From: Microbacterium sp. lyk4-40-TSB-66
Lineage (GTDB): Bacteria > Actinomycetota > Actinomycetes > Actinomycetales > Microbacteriaceae
Length of the DNA: 64,000 bases
Direction of reading: 5' to 3'
NCBI RefSeq assembly: GCF_030209475.1
Contig: NZ_JARVRW010000003.1
Location: 248,001 to 312,000 of the forward strand
Part shown: piece after piece, positions 44,986 through 53,949 of the stretch
How positions within the stretch are numbered: the first letter of the stretch is position 1
Layout of the letters: the number at the start of each line of letters is the position of its first letter
Translations under genes and position numbers: made by a program
Notes under the pieces: model-generated
Told to the model about the DNA's origin: nothing
What the model saw: the letters and a program-made list of their open reading frames with translations, nothing else
The model's database searches: none

Positions 44986-46743
44986 TCAGTTGGTCGTCGC
45001 GCTGGGGGACGGCGTGGGCGTGCTGTTTCCGCCCGTGATCGATGCCGACGCCTCGCCCGAGGGACCCGCCTGACGGTCGGGGCTGCCCGAGCAGCTGACC
45101 GTGTAGGTGACCCGCAGGGTCTGGCCGGCGGAGTTGCTGACCTTCAGAGCGGCGTTGCGTGCGTCGGGCGGGAACGCCGACGTCGACTGTCCGTTCGCGT
45201 CGAACGTGCCGTTGGTCGCCGTGAAGTTGTACGAGGTCACCGATCCGGTGCCCGACGGGCAGGTGTACTGCTGCCAGGCGACCTGGATGTCGCTGCCGGC
45301 CGAGACCGACGCGCTCGGGAGGGTGGGGGTGCCGGGCGTCTCGAGCGGGGTCTGCTCCGCGTAGAAGCGCACCGTGATGGTGGTGCCCGCTTCGACTCCA
45401 CCGGTCGGGTTGACGTTGTAGATGAGCCCGACGTCGCTCGCCTGGGTCGCGGCGTTGCCCACCTGGCAATCGGCGACGAGGTCGTTCTCCTCGAGGATGG
45501 CGCGGGCCTCGTCGCACGTCTTGCCCTCGAGCCCGAGGGACGACACCTCGATGCGCTGCGAGCTGGGCGTGGGTGTCGGCGTCGCCGACGTCTGCGACGG
45601 GGTGGGGGTCGGCGAGGGAGCGGCGCTCGTGGGGGCGGGCTCGGGCTCGCTCTGGTTCGAGATGACGTTGAAGAGCGTGACGCCCAAGACGAGGGCGAGC
45701 AGCGCGATCAGGGCGATCAGCGGCCACGTCCACCGCGAGCGCTTCTTCTGCGGGGCGGGGTCCTCCTCGATGTGCTCCTCGGTCAGGAGCGAGGTCGAGG
45801 CCGCCGGCGTCGGCATGAGTCGCGTCGCAGCGGACGTCTGACCGGCGGTCAACAGCTGCGTGGCCTCGTCGGCGACCGCGGCACCCGCGGCGACGGCCGG
45901 CACGGCGGCGGCCGCCGCGGTGAGGTCTCCGCGGCGGAGGGCAGTGGCCGCGCGCGACACGGCGGCCGAGGACGCCGGGCGGTCTTCCGGCTTTTTGGCG
46001 ATCATCGCCATGACGAGGTTCTGCACCGGCACCGGCACGGTGGGGGGCAGCGGCGCGGGCTGCTCGTTGATCTGCGCCATCGCGATGGCGACCTGCGACT
46101 CGCCCGTGAAGGGGCGCTTGCCGGCCAGGCTCTCGTACGCGACGATGCCGAGCGAGTAGGTGTCGGTGGCGGGCGACGCGGGGTGACCCGACGCCTGCTC
46201 GGGCGAGAGGTACTGCACCGTGCCCATGACCTGGCCGGTGGCCGTCAGCGGCACCTGGTCGGCGATGCGGGCGATGCCGAAGTCGGTGATCTTGACCCGG
46301 CCGTCGGGCGTGATGAGCAGGTTCCCCGGCTTGATGTCGCGGTGCACCAGACCGGCGGCGTGCGCGGCCTGGAGGGCCGCGGCCGTCTGGGCGACGATGT
46401 CGAGGGTCTTGTCGGTCGACAGCGACCCCTCGCGCTCGAGGATCGTGGAGAGCGCCTCACCGGGCACGAGTTCCATGACCAGGAAGGCGCTGCCGTCTTC
46501 CTCGCCGTAGTCGAACACGCTCGCGATGCCCTCGTGGTTGACGAGGGCCGCGTGCCGGGCCTCGGCGCGGAAGCGCTCGAGGAACCCGGGGTCGCCCATG
46601 TACTCGTCTTTGAGGATCTTGATCGCGACGGTACGTCCGATGACGTGGTCGGTCGCTTCCCAGACCTCGCCCATGCCGCCGATCGCGATCCGCGACTCGA
46701 GCTCGTACCGCCCGCCGAAGGTCACACCCTGTGTCGGTCTCAT
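44986..46743 (-). CDS. pknA: Ser/Thr kinase PknA
   Basis: 585 residues. The kinase domain (about 10-270) shows GGMGEVWEA, VAIKILK, HRDIKPGN and DFGIAR. An Ala/Thr-rich linker leads to a membrane helix (about 335-357), a Pro/Thr/Ser stretch and one PASTA-like domain (SSLGLEGKTCDEARAILEE). Mycobacterial PknA lacks such a domain. The C-terminal region is another beta-type segment. ATG 46743 overlaps the pbpA stop (ATGA). Confidence 0.92.
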   Translation of the reverse strand: MRPTQGVTFGGRYELESRIAIGGMGEVWEATDHVIGRTVAIKILKDEYMGDPGFLERFRAEARHAALVNHEGIASVFDYGEEDGSAFLVMELVPGEALSTILEREGSLSTDKTLDIVAQTAAALQAAHAAGLVHRDIKPGNLLITPDGRVKITDFGIARIADQVPLTATGQVMGTVQYLSPEQASGHPASPATDTYSLGIVAYESLAGKRPFTGESQVAIAMAQINEQPAPLPPTVPVPVQNLVMAMIAKKPEDRPASSAAVSRAATALRRGDLTAAAAAVPAVAAGAAVADEATQLLTAGQTSAATRLMPTPAASTSLLTEEHIEEDPAPQKKRSRWTWPLIALIALLALVLGVTLFNVISNQSEPEPAPTSAAPSPTPTPSQTSATPTPTPSSQRIEVSSLGLEGKTCDEARAILEENDLVADCQVGNAATQASDVGLIYNVNPTGGVEAGTTITVRFYAEQTPLETPGTPTLPSASVSAGSDIQVAWQQYTCPSGTGSVTSYNFTATNGTFDANGQSTSAFPPDARNAALKVSNSAGQTLRVTYTVSCSGSPDRQAGPSGEASASITGGNSTPTPSPSATTN

Positions 46744-48194
46744 GTACCCAGCACCGCCTCCATGACCTTCTTCGCTATCGGGGCGGCGATCTCATTGCCG
46801 CTCCCGCTCTGCCCCTGGCCTCCGCCGTTCTCGACGACCACAGCGACGGCGACCCGGGGGTCGTCCGCCGGCGCGAAGCCGGTGAACCAGAGAGTGTAGG
46901 GGCGGGAATCGTTCTCCGCGGTGCCGGTCTTACCCGCCACCTGGACCCCTTCTATTCTTGCATTCGAAGCCGCGCCGTCCTGGACGTTCGCCGTCATCAT
47001 CGACACCATCTGCGCCGCGATGTCGGTATCGAGGGCCCGGCCGAACTCGCTGCCGGTTCCCTCGCTGGCGACCGACAGGTCGGGTCGGATGACGCGATCG
47101 ATCATGCGCGGGTTCATCACCACACCGCCGTTCGCGATGCCCGCCGACACCATCGCCATCTGCAGCGGTGTCGCCCGCACGTCGCCCTGACCGAAGCCGC
47201 TGAGGGCGGTCTGGGGAGCGTTCGGGGAGTCGGGATAGGTGGATGCCGTGGACTGCAGCGGCATCGAGAACTGGGTGTTGAACCCGTACTTTTCGGCCTC
47301 GGCGCGGATGGCGTCGTCACCGAGGTCGACCGCCAGTTCGGCGAACGGGATGTTGCAGCTCAGTCGCAGGGCCGTCGCGATGGTGACCGTGTCGCCTTCG
47401 CCGCAGGTGCCGCCGCCGGCGTTGCTCACGACGTTCGTCGACTGGGGGAGCGTGTACGCGGCGAGGTTCGGGAAGGCGGAGTCGGGGGTGTACCGACCGG
47501 ATGCCAGCGCTGCCGAGGCCACGACGAGCTTGAACGTCGAGCCCGGGGGGTTCAGATCGCCCTCGATGGCCCGGTTGTCGAGCGGCTTGGACGCATCGGC
47601 GACGAGCTGGTCGTATGCCGCGTTCACGGCATCCGTGTCGTGCGATGCGAGGGTGTTCGTGTCGAAGCTGGGCTTGGAGACCATGGCGAGGATGCGGCCG
47701 GTCGAGGGTTCGATCGCCACGACCGCACCCTGCTGGTCGCCGAGTGCGTCCCAGGCCGCCTTCTGCACGTTCGCGTCGACGGAGAGTTCGACGTTGGCGC
47801 CGCGCGGCAGCTGGCCGGTGGCCGCTCGCTCGATGCGGGAGAAGTAGTCGGCGTTGTCGGAGCCGCTGAGCACGCCGTTCTCGGTGGCCTCGATCCGGGT
47901 CTTCGAGTCGAGCACCGGGTTCATGTAGCCGGTCACGGGTGCCCACATCGCGGCATCCGTGTACTGGCGCTGCCAGCTGTAGACGTCATCCGAGGGGACG
48001 GAGGAGGCGATCGCGGTGCCGCTGGCGATGATCGACCCGCGCTGGACCTCGTACGAGTCGTAGAGGGCGCGGGTGTTGCCCGCGGTGTTCGTCAGGTTGG
48101 CGGCCTGCACCACCTGGATGATGCTCGTCGAGGTGAACAGCGCCAGGAACATCGCGAGCATGACGATGCTGAGGCGTCGGAGCTCTTTGGTCAC
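46740..48194 (-). CDS. pbpA: Penicillin-binding protein PbpA (transpeptidase)
   Basis: 484 residues. A membrane anchor (about 9-30) and a dimerisation domain precede the transpeptidase domain with SxxK in PGSTFK (about 216), SxN in SCN (about 281) and KTG in AGKTGTAE (about 420). It crosslinks peptidoglycan and works with the RodA/FtsW-type polymerase encoded next to it. The start ATG lies 50 nt after rodA and has GGAGG upstream. Confidence 0.95.
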   Translation of the reverse strand: MTKELRRLSIVMLAMFLALFTSTSIIQVVQAANLTNTAGNTRALYDSYEVQRGSIIASGTAIASSVPSDDVYSWQRQYTDAAMWAPVTGYMNPVLDSKTRIEATENGVLSGSDNADYFSRIERAATGQLPRGANVELSVDANVQKAAWDALGDQQGAVVAIEPSTGRILAMVSKPSFDTNTLASHDTDAVNAAYDQLVADASKPLDNRAIEGDLNPPGSTFKLVVASAALASGRYTPDSAFPNLAAYTLPQSTNVVSNAGGGTCGEGDTVTIATALRLSCNIPFAELAVDLGDDAIRAEAEKYGFNTQFSMPLQSTASTYPDSPNAPQTALSGFGQGDVRATPLQMAMVSAGIANGGVVMNPRMIDRVIRPDLSVASEGTGSEFGRALDTDIAAQMVSMMTANVQDGAASNARIEGVQVAGKTGTAENDSRPYTLWFTGFAPADDPRVAVAVVVENGGGQGQSGSGNEIAAPIAKKVMEAVLGT

Positions 48195-48243
48195 GGTGCC
48201 TCCTTCGTCGTCGGGTCGTCTGCGGGCGGAAGAGCGTGTGTCA

Positions 48244-49647
48244 TCAGCCGATCACCACCCGGGGGCGGCTGCGGACGGCATCGGAGATGCGCAGCAGGAA
48301 CGCCACGATGATCCAGTTCGCGATGAGCGAGGATCCGCCGGCGGCCAGGAACGGCGTGGTCAGACCAGTCAGGGGGATCACGCGGGTGACACCGCCCACC
48401 ATGATGAACACCTGCAGGGCGATGGTGAACGAGAAGCCCGTTGCGAGGAGTTTGCCGAAGTCGTCTTGACCGGCGAGCCCGATCCGGATGCCGCGGCTGG
48501 TGAACACCATGTACAGCGCCAGGATCGCGAACAGACCGACGAGCCCGAGCTCCTCGCCGAGGCTCGGCACGATGTAGTCGCTCTGCGACAGCGGCGTGAT
48601 GTACGGACGCCCCTGCCCGAGCCCGGTGCCGAACAGCCCGCCGTGCGAAAGGCCGAAGATGCCCTGCACGAGCTGGTAGCTGCCGCCGTCGCGATCGATG
48701 ACCTCGGGGTCGAAGGCGCTCAACCAGTTCGCGAAGCGGCCGTTGACGTAGGGGAGGACACGGGATGCCAGGAACGCGCCGCTCGCGACGAGCACGAGGC
48801 CGATGACCACCCAGCTCGTCTTACCGGTGGCGACGTAGAGCATCGCCACGAACATGCCGAAGATGAGCAGACCGGTGCCGAGGTCGCGCTGGAGGACGAT
48901 GATGCCGAGCGAGACGAGCCAGATGATGAGCACGGGACCGAGCTCGCGAGCGCGCGGCCACGTCATGAACAGGAACCGCGTACCGGTGGAGGTGAGGCTC
49001 TCGCGCGTGCGCACGAGGTACCCGGCGAAGAAGATCGCCAGGCAGATCTTCGCCAGCTCGCCCGGCTGGAACGACACGAAGCCCAGCGAGACCCACACGT
49101 CGGCGTTCTGGTCGGTGCCCAGGCCCGGCACGAACGGCAGGAGCAGCAGCAGGATGCCGACGAGGCCGAACAGATAGGTGTAGCGGAAGAGCACCCGGTA
49201 GTTGCGCACGAAGATCAGCACGGTGAGGGCGGCGATCATCGCGATGACGGCCCAGGCGATCTGGCGGTGGCCCGTGGCATCCCATCCGCTGGCCTGATCG
49301 GCCAGGTCGATGCGGTAGATCATCGCGATGCCGAGACCGGTGAGGACGGTCGCGATGGGCAGCACGAACGGGTCGGCGTCGCGGGCGCGCAGGCGCAGCA
49401 CGACGTGCGTGATGAGCGCGAGGACCGCGGGGATGGCCGCGAGGATCAGGAAGCCGGTCTCGACGACACCGGTGGCCCCGAGCTGAACGAGCACGACCGC
49501 CGCGCCGTAGACGGCTATGGCGAAGACGAGCAGCCCGAGTTCGCGGTTGCGCTGCGTCGCGGGCACGCGGATCTTCTTGAGGGCGCGCATCACGGCAGTG
49601 TCGGTGGACACGGCATCCGTCGAGCGGGTGAGCTTCTGGTCGGTCAT
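48244..49647 (-). CDS. rodA: SEDS-family peptidoglycan glycosyltransferase (RodA/FtsW)
   Basis: 467 residues, about ten to twelve membrane helices. SEDS signatures are present: SFQPGELAKICLAIF, then LQRDLGTGLLIF and GLSHGGLFGTGLGQGRP with the C-terminal SLGEELGL. It polymerises glycan strands from lipid II with PbpA as partner. ATG 49647 overlaps the pstP stop (ATGA). The N-terminal frame extends far upstream through pstP but is not coding there. Confidence 0.94.
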   Translation of the reverse strand: MTDQKLTRSTDAVSTDTAVMRALKKIRVPATQRNRELGLLVFAIAVYGAAVVLVQLGATGVVETGFLILAAIPAVLALITHVVLRLRARDADPFVLPIATVLTGLGIAMIYRIDLADQASGWDATGHRQIAWAVIAMIAALTVLIFVRNYRVLFRYTYLFGLVGILLLLLPFVPGLGTDQNADVWVSLGFVSFQPGELAKICLAIFFAGYLVRTRESLTSTGTRFLFMTWPRARELGPVLIIWLVSLGIIVLQRDLGTGLLIFGMFVAMLYVATGKTSWVVIGLVLVASGAFLASRVLPYVNGRFANWLSAFDPEVIDRDGGSYQLVQGIFGLSHGGLFGTGLGQGRPYITPLSQSDYIVPSLGEELGLVGLFAILALYMVFTSRGIRIGLAGQDDFGKLLATGFSFTIALQVFIMVGGVTRVIPLTGLTTPFLAAGGSSLIANWIIVAFLLRISDAVRSRPRVVIG

Positions 49648-50882
49648 CCGCTTGCCTCCTGGGCCGGGCGCAGGCGGTCGACGATGCTCTGGGCATCGGC
49701 GAGCGAACCGGCCGAGATCGTGGTCTCCACCGTCTGCCGGTCGAACTCCGACAGCTCGTCCAGCGCGACGTCGGTGTCTTCGTAGACCGTCGAGAGCGTG
49801 AGGGGGCCGATGGACTGCTGGATGCCGCGGTAGATGACGACCGTGTTCTCGTCGGCGCCGACGTAATAGCGCGTCTGGGTCCAGTTGTAGCCGGCGTACA
49901 GGCCGAACCCGAGGCCGGCCAGCACGATGAGCAGTGCCGCGAGCCAGCCGAACCGCCGCCGGCGCGCGCGGCGACGGTCTTCTTCGATGAGCTCCTCGAG
50001 GAACTCGGCCGCGGGTTCGAAGTGCGTGGGCTCGTTCGCGACCTGCCGGGCGTGGTGCAACCAGCCGCCGCGTCCGGGCCGCGCGGCGGGGACCACCACA
50101 CCGCTCGGGTTCGACGCCGAACCGACGACGGTCGGGGTGCCGATGAAGACGGGGTGCTGACCGCCCACGTCGACCAGCACGACGGTGACGTTGTCGGGAG
50201 CACCGCCGTCGAGCGCCTGCTTCAGCAGAGCGTCCGCCGTGCGTGCCGGTGGCATGCCCAGCGCGAGGGTCTTGGCGGTGTGGTCGTCGTCGACGACCCC
50301 CGAGAGTCCGTCGGAGCACAGCAGCCAGCGGTCGCCGTCCTGCGTCGGCATGATGAAGCTGTCGACCTCGGGGTCGGGGTCCATGTCGCCGAGGACGCGC
50401 ATGAGCACCGAGCGCCGCGGGTGATAGCGGGCCTCTTCGGGAGTGATGCGGCCCGAGTCGACGAGGCGCTGGACGAAGGTGTGGTCAGCGGTGATCTGGG
50501 TGAGCGTGTCGTCGCGGTAGAGATAGATGCGCGAGTCGCCGATGTGACCGATGACGGCGTAGTCGTCGACCATGACCAGCGCGCTCACGGTGGTGCCCAT
50601 GCCCGCGAGCTCGGGGCGGCGTCCGACGGTGTCGATCAGCTCGGTCGCCGTGTCGGCCAGGGCGTCGCGGATGGCGTGCTCTGCGTCGGTCGGCGATCGG
50701 AACGGCTGGTCCAGCTCGGTGAGGCGACCGATGGCCAGGCTCGAGGCCACGTCGCCGCCCGCGTGTCCGCCCATGCCGTCGGCGACCACGAAGAGGTTCG
50801 ACCCGGCGTAACCGGAGTCCTGGTTGTTGGAGCGCACCTTGCCCGTGTGGGAGATGGCGGCGCTCGAGCCCTGGAAGACCAT
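49644..50882 (-). CDS. pstP: PP2C-type Ser/Thr phosphatase PstP
   Basis: 412 residues. The PP2C domain (about 1-240) has NNQDSGY, VADGMGGHAGGD and LLCSDGLSG metal-site motifs. A membrane helix near 320-340 and a short extracellular tail follow. It removes phosphates from PknA/PknB substrates and from the kinases. ATG 50882 lies 9 nt after fhaB. Confidence 0.94.
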   Translation of the reverse strand: MVFQGSSAAISHTGKVRSNNQDSGYAGSNLFVVADGMGGHAGGDVASSLAIGRLTELDQPFRSPTDAEHAIRDALADTATELIDTVGRRPELAGMGTTVSALVMVDDYAVIGHIGDSRIYLYRDDTLTQITADHTFVQRLVDSGRITPEEARYHPRRSVLMRVLGDMDPDPEVDSFIMPTQDGDRWLLCSDGLSGVVDDDHTAKTLALGMPPARTADALLKQALDGGAPDNVTVVLVDVGGQHPVFIGTPTVVGSASNPSGVVVPAARPGRGGWLHHARQVANEPTHFEPAAEFLEELIEEDRRRARRRRFGWLAALLIVLAGLGFGLYAGYNWTQTRYYVGADENTVVIYRGIQQSIGPLTLSTVYEDTDVALDELSEFDRQTVETTISAGSLADAQSIVDRLRPAQEASG

Positions 50883-50891
50883 GGAGGTGGC

Positions 50892-51431
50892 TTACGTCCT
50901 CAACTCGAACGTCGTCGCGCCGACCTTGATCGGCGCGCCCACCTTCACCTGGACAGGAGCGGCCACGCGTGCGCCGTCGTGGGAGGTTCCGTTCGTGGAG
51001 TCGAGGTCTTGCAGCATCCACTGCTCACCCCACAGCACCAGGCGCGCGTGGTGGCTGGAGGTGTAGTCGTCGCGGATGACGAGGCCGGACTCGCTCGAAC
51101 GCCCGATCGTGAGCGGCTCGGTGCCGAGCGGGAGTTCGAGCCCGGCCTTGGGCCCGCTCGTGATGACGATGCGCGAGACGGTCGAGGTGGTGGCGAGTCC
51201 ACCCGCGCGAGCGGGGGCCGGGGCGGCGGGACGCTTGACCTGGGTGGTCACGGCATCGGGCGAGGCCACGGGGGCCGCAGCCGCCGCTGCGGGGGATGCC
51301 ACGGGCTCGGGGAGCTTGCGCACCTTCACACCGAAGAGGTCGGCGCGCAGGGAGTAGACGACGCCGAACACGAAGAACCACAGAAGGACGAGGAAACCGC
51401 CCTGCAGAAGAAGAAGAGTCAGTTGACTCAT
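50892..51431 (-). CDS. fhaB: FHA-domain protein FhaB/FipA
   Basis: 179 residues. An N-terminal membrane helix (about 8-28) and an Ala/Pro-rich linker lead to a C-terminal FHA domain with IGRSSESG, SHHARL and DSTNGT. FHA domains bind phosphothreonine, here on PknA/PknB targets or division proteins. ATG 51431 overlaps the fhaA stop (ATGA). Confidence 0.92.
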   Translation of the reverse strand: MSQLTLLLLQGGFLVLLWFFVFGVVYSLRADLFGVKVRKLPEPVASPAAAAAAPVASPDAVTTQVKRPAAPAPARAGGLATTSTVSRIVITSGPKAGLELPLGTEPLTIGRSSESGLVIRDDYTSSHHARLVLWGEQWMLQDLDSTNGTSHDGARVAAPVQVKVGAPIKVGATTFELRT

Positions 51432-52165
51432 GACTGGGTTCCCCGTTCCCGGACGTCGAAGATGCTCGTGGCGTCGGGCGCCTGCGGGCGCCGCGGCGGC
51501 TGCGCCTGCGCGACCACACGGAACACGATATTGGTGCGGCCGATCGAGATCGTCGAATCGGGCGGAAGCGCGGCCTCGGACACCTTGTGGCCGTTGAGGG
51601 TCGTGCCGTTGGTCGACCCGAGGTCTCGGACCATCGCGCGCTCGCCGTCCCACAGGATCTCGACGTGCTTGCGGCTCGTGCCGGCGTCGGGGATGGTGAT
51701 GTCGGCATCGCTGCCACGGCCGATCACCGTGCGCGATCCCGTGAGCGGATGCCGCGTGCCATCGATGTCGACGACGCCGCGCCAGGCGATGCGGCCTTCG
51801 GTGGTCTGGGAATCGACGCGCAGCGTTCCGGTCGACAGGGAGCCGTCGCGCTCGATGGAGATGGCGACGGGTCCGGCGAACGAGTAACCCTGTGTGCGAG
51901 CGTGCTTCTTGACGAGGGTGTCGAGCTCGGAGACGAGGGTCGAGCCGAGGGCGCTCATCTTCTCGTCATCGGCGGGCGACAGGCGCACGGCGAACGTGTT
52001 GGGGGCCAGGATGCGGTCGCGCGTGACGACCACGGCTTTCTTGTCGAGTTCGCTGCGCAGGGCCGAGGCGATCTCCACCGGCTGGATGCCACTGCGGAAG
52101 GTCTTCGCGAACGCACCATTGACGGCGCGTTCGAGACCTTTCTCGAAACTGTCGAGTAGTCCCAC
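51428..52165 (-). CDS. fhaA: DUF3662 and FHA-domain protein FhaA
   Basis: 245 residues. An N-terminal DUF3662 domain (LLDSFEKGLERAVNGAFAK at the start) is followed by a short linker and an FHA domain with IGRGSDADI, TSRKHVE and GSTNGTTLNG. In mycobacteria FhaA recruits MviN/MurJ-type and wall-synthesis proteins after phosphorylation. GTG 52165 is chosen over the 33-nt longer frame because AAGGAG lies 5 nt before it. It is the first gene of the operon; TACGAT near 52200 on the minus strand may be its -10. Confidence 0.92.
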   Translation of the reverse strand: MGLLDSFEKGLERAVNGAFAKTFRSGIQPVEIASALRSELDKKAVVVTRDRILAPNTFAVRLSPADDEKMSALGSTLVSELDTLVKKHARTQGYSFAGPVAISIERDGSLSTGTLRVDSQTTEGRIAWRGVVDIDGTRHPLTGSRTVIGRGSDADITIPDAGTSRKHVEILWDGERAMVRDLGSTNGTTLNGHKVSEAALPPDSTISIGRTNIVFRVVAQAQPPRRPQAPDATSIFDVRERGTQS

Positions 52166-52318
52166 GAGACTCCTTCGGGCAGGCAGACCAGTAGGCACAT
52201 CGTAGTCAGCGCGGCTGGGCAGGTGATGGATGCCGTCTGCGCGGACCGCGTTTCGTCACGCGGTCGCGGCCGTGATATTCTCGGGAAGTTGGTCGCGTGG
52301 CATCTCGGTGCCGCGCAT

Positions 52319-52402
52319 GCGCGAGTGGCGGAATAGGTAGACGCGCTGGCTTCAGGTGCCAGTGCCTTCACGGGCGTGGGGGTTCAAGTCCCCCCTCGCG
52401 CA
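52319..52402 (+). tRNA. tRNA-Leu (anticodon CAG)
   Basis: 84 nt with the long variable arm of a class II tRNA. Acceptor GCGCGAG/CTCGCGC; anticodon arm CTGGCTTCAGGTGCCAG; T-arm GGGGGTTCAAGTCCCCC. CCA is not encoded. M. tuberculosis also has a Leu tRNA beside fhaA. Confidence 0.95.
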
Positions 52403-52407
52403 CAGAT

Positions 52408-52448
52408 GAGAAAGGCCCCCGGGTTCATCCCGGGGGCCTTTCTCGTGT
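52408..52448 (+). terminator. Terminator of tRNA-Leu
   Basis: Perfect 16-bp arms GAGAAAGGCCCCCGGG and CCCGGGGGCCTTTCTC with a 5-nt loop, 5 nt after the tRNA. Confidence 0.9.
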
Positions 52449-52889
52449 CTGCGGACGGGTCGGTCCTGCAACCCTTTCCGAGTTGGGCCCACGCCGCCGG
52501 AGGCTCCGCGCGCTGCGCAGCGGCGCGTGGAGGGGCGGTGGGGAAAGTTCCCTCTCGAGCGCACAGCGGAAAAGGCCCCGGGTTGATCCCGGGGCCACCT
52601 CCATCGTCTGCGGGGGCAACGAACCCGTTCCGGGTCGCCCTCACGCCGTTCGCCAGGCTCCGCGCGCAGCGACGGGGAGCGCTCTCGGGTCCGACCCGGA
52701 ACGCTCCTCTTCATCGGTGGCTCGGATGACGCCGAGACGCGGCGCTGACGAGCGATGCCCCTCATTGGGGACATCTTCCCGCCCATGCGCGCGCAGACGT
52801 GGCTGTCATCCGCACACGCGACGTCGAGGACCCACCGTCTTGCGGCGGGCTCTCGACGTCGGCGCGTGCGGAACGCCGACCGCGAGCGG
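52445..52889. other. Non-coding stretch between tRNA-Leu and lsr2
   Basis: 445 nt. Apart from the decayed duplicate above, no gene was recognised. Several short frames read as CAR-G-type peptides, which are typical translation artefacts around tRNA terminators. The last 100 nt contain GTCGACG-rich inverted segments near 52825-52865 that could end lsr2 transcription. Confidence 0.5.
52538..52680. repeat. Degenerate copy of the tRNA-Leu 3' end and terminator region
   Basis: A second copy of the stretch starting at 52371 is recognisable: a decayed T-arm and acceptor end (GTGGGGAAAGTTCCC, CTCGAGCGCACAG), a hairpin GGCCCCGGG/CCCGGGGCC, GTCTGCGG, CCGTTCC, CACGCCG and GGCTCCGCGCGC in the same order. 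It suggests an old tandem duplication whose tRNA copy was lost. Confidence 0.55.
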
Positions 52890-53252
52890 TCAGGCGGCGC
52901 CGTAGTGCTGCTGTCGCGAGTTCGTCCCCTGCGACGCGTACGCGTCGAGCACGGCGTCACTGATACGACCGCGATCGGACACCTCGAGGTTGTTCGCCCG
53001 TGCCCATTCCCGGATCGCGCGACGCTTCATCGTGCGCTGCGACCGCGTCAGGTGATGAGCGTGTTCGAACCCCTCGGTCCTGGCGGCGGCGATGAACGGT
53101 GCCAGCGCCTCGCGGAGCTTCTCGGTGTTGCCTCGCGTCAAGTCGATGGAGTACTGAACCCCTTCGAGAGCAAATGACACCGGGGTGGAATCCAAGTCCA
53201 GTTCGGATCCGTCCAAGTCGTCGAGTCGACGAAAAATCTGCTCGAGTGCCAC
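52890..53252 (-). CDS. Lsr2-family nucleoid-associated protein
   Basis: 120 residues. The N-terminal dimerisation part reads LDDLDGSELD, close to Lsr2 VDDLDGS, with VSFALEGVQYSIDL after it. The C-terminal DNA-binding part is IREWARANNLEVSDRGRI, with the RGR hook that reads AT-rich minor grooves. Lsr2 silences horizontally acquired and AT-rich DNA, like H-NS. GTG 53252 is chosen because GGGAGGGGAG lies just upstream; -10 TATGAT stands at 53294-53289. The N-terminal leader MALEQIFRR differs from canonical Lsr2. Confidence 0.92.
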   Translation of the reverse strand: MALEQIFRRLDDLDGSELDLDSTPVSFALEGVQYSIDLTRGNTEKLREALAPFIAAARTEGFEHAHHLTRSQRTMKRRAIREWARANNLEVSDRGRISDAVLDAYASQGTNSRQQHYGAA

Positions 53253-53573
53253 AGCACTCCCCTCCCATTGTGCCCCCACACAAGATCAATCATAGCGTCC
53301 GTCTCTTCGATTTCCAGGGGACGTTGATCGAACGCGGATCATGTGCATGAATCGACTTCTCGTGCCGCACGCGGCCCGAGACCGGGGGAAAAGGTTGACC
53401 CTCAGCGCGAGTTCCCCCGTCTTCTCGCGCCTGCGCGGTCGCGTGCCCGCGCGACAGACAGAATTCGAGGCGCCGCGCAACCCACCCCCAAAAATCGCTT
53501 CCTGGGAGGAACCTGGAAACACGAGAACCCGCCCTCGAGCGGGCATCGGTTCACACTCGCGAAAGGAACAACA
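53253..53573. promoter_or_regulatory. Divergent region between lsr2 and the GlsB-like gene
   Basis: 321 nt without a recognisable gene. It holds the lsr2 -10 (TATGAT, 53294-53289 on the minus strand). A small hairpin ACCCGCCCTCGAGCGGG stands near 53527-53543 in the leader of the GlsB-like gene. A TTGACC at about 53395 may be a -35 for the rightward gene, but no matching -10 is clear. Confidence 0.45.
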
Positions 53574-53840
53574 ATGGGATTCTTCGGATTTCTTCTCCTC
53601 GGACTCATCGCCGGCGCCATCGCCAAGCTGATCCTCCCCGGTAAGCAGGGCGGCGGCTGGCTCATCACGCTTCTGCTCGGCGTCGTCGGCGCTCTGCTCG
53701 GCGGCTTCCTGGGTAGCGTCCTCTTCAACGCCCCCCTGGAAAACTTCTTCTCCATCCAGACCTGGCTCCTGGCCATCGGCGGCTCGATCATCGTCCTGCT
53801 GATCTACGGCCTCATCGTGGGACGTCGCGCCGCGCGCTGA
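53574..53840 (+). CDS. GlsB/YeaQ/YmgE family stress-related membrane protein
   Basis: 88 residues with three membrane helices: MGFFGFLLLGLIAGAIAKLI, then WLITLLLGVVGALLGGFLG, and WLLAIGGSIIVLLIYGLIV. This transglycosylase-associated family is induced by stress or stationary phase in several bacteria; the biochemical role is unknown. ATG 53574 follows AAAGGA. The frame extends upstream but without family similarity. A strong terminator follows. Confidence 0.92.
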   Translation: MGFFGFLLLGLIAGAIAKLILPGKQGGGWLITLLLGVVGALLGGFLGSVLFNAPLENFFSIQTWLLAIGGSIIVLLIYGLIVGRRAAR

Positions 53841-53848
53841 CGATCCGA

Positions 53849-53888
53849 GGAAGGCCCGGGGCGGTGGGACCGCGCCCCGGGCCTTTTC
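53849..53888 (+). terminator. Terminator of the GlsB-like gene
   Basis: AAGGCCCGGGGCG and CGCCCCGGGCCTT arms (53849-53861, 53871-53883) with a 9-nt loop and TTTCCTTTT. Confidence 0.88.
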
Positions 53889-53949
53889 CTTTTCCCGACC
53901 GCTCGTCAACCGGCCCCCTCCGACCAGCGCCCGTCAATACCGTGGGCTC

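Noticed and set aside
44533-46899. 788-codon open frame opposite pknA and pknB
   Set aside because: Antisense shadow; pknA and pknB are unambiguous on the minus strand.
48073-49785. 570-codon open frame opposite rodA
   Set aside because: Antisense shadow made of acidic and Arg-rich low-complexity sequence; rodA on the minus strand is clear.
52384-52644. Small ORFs around tRNA-Leu and its terminator
   Set aside because: They translate the terminator hairpins (peptides like GINPGPFPLCAREGT), a common artefact near tRNAs.
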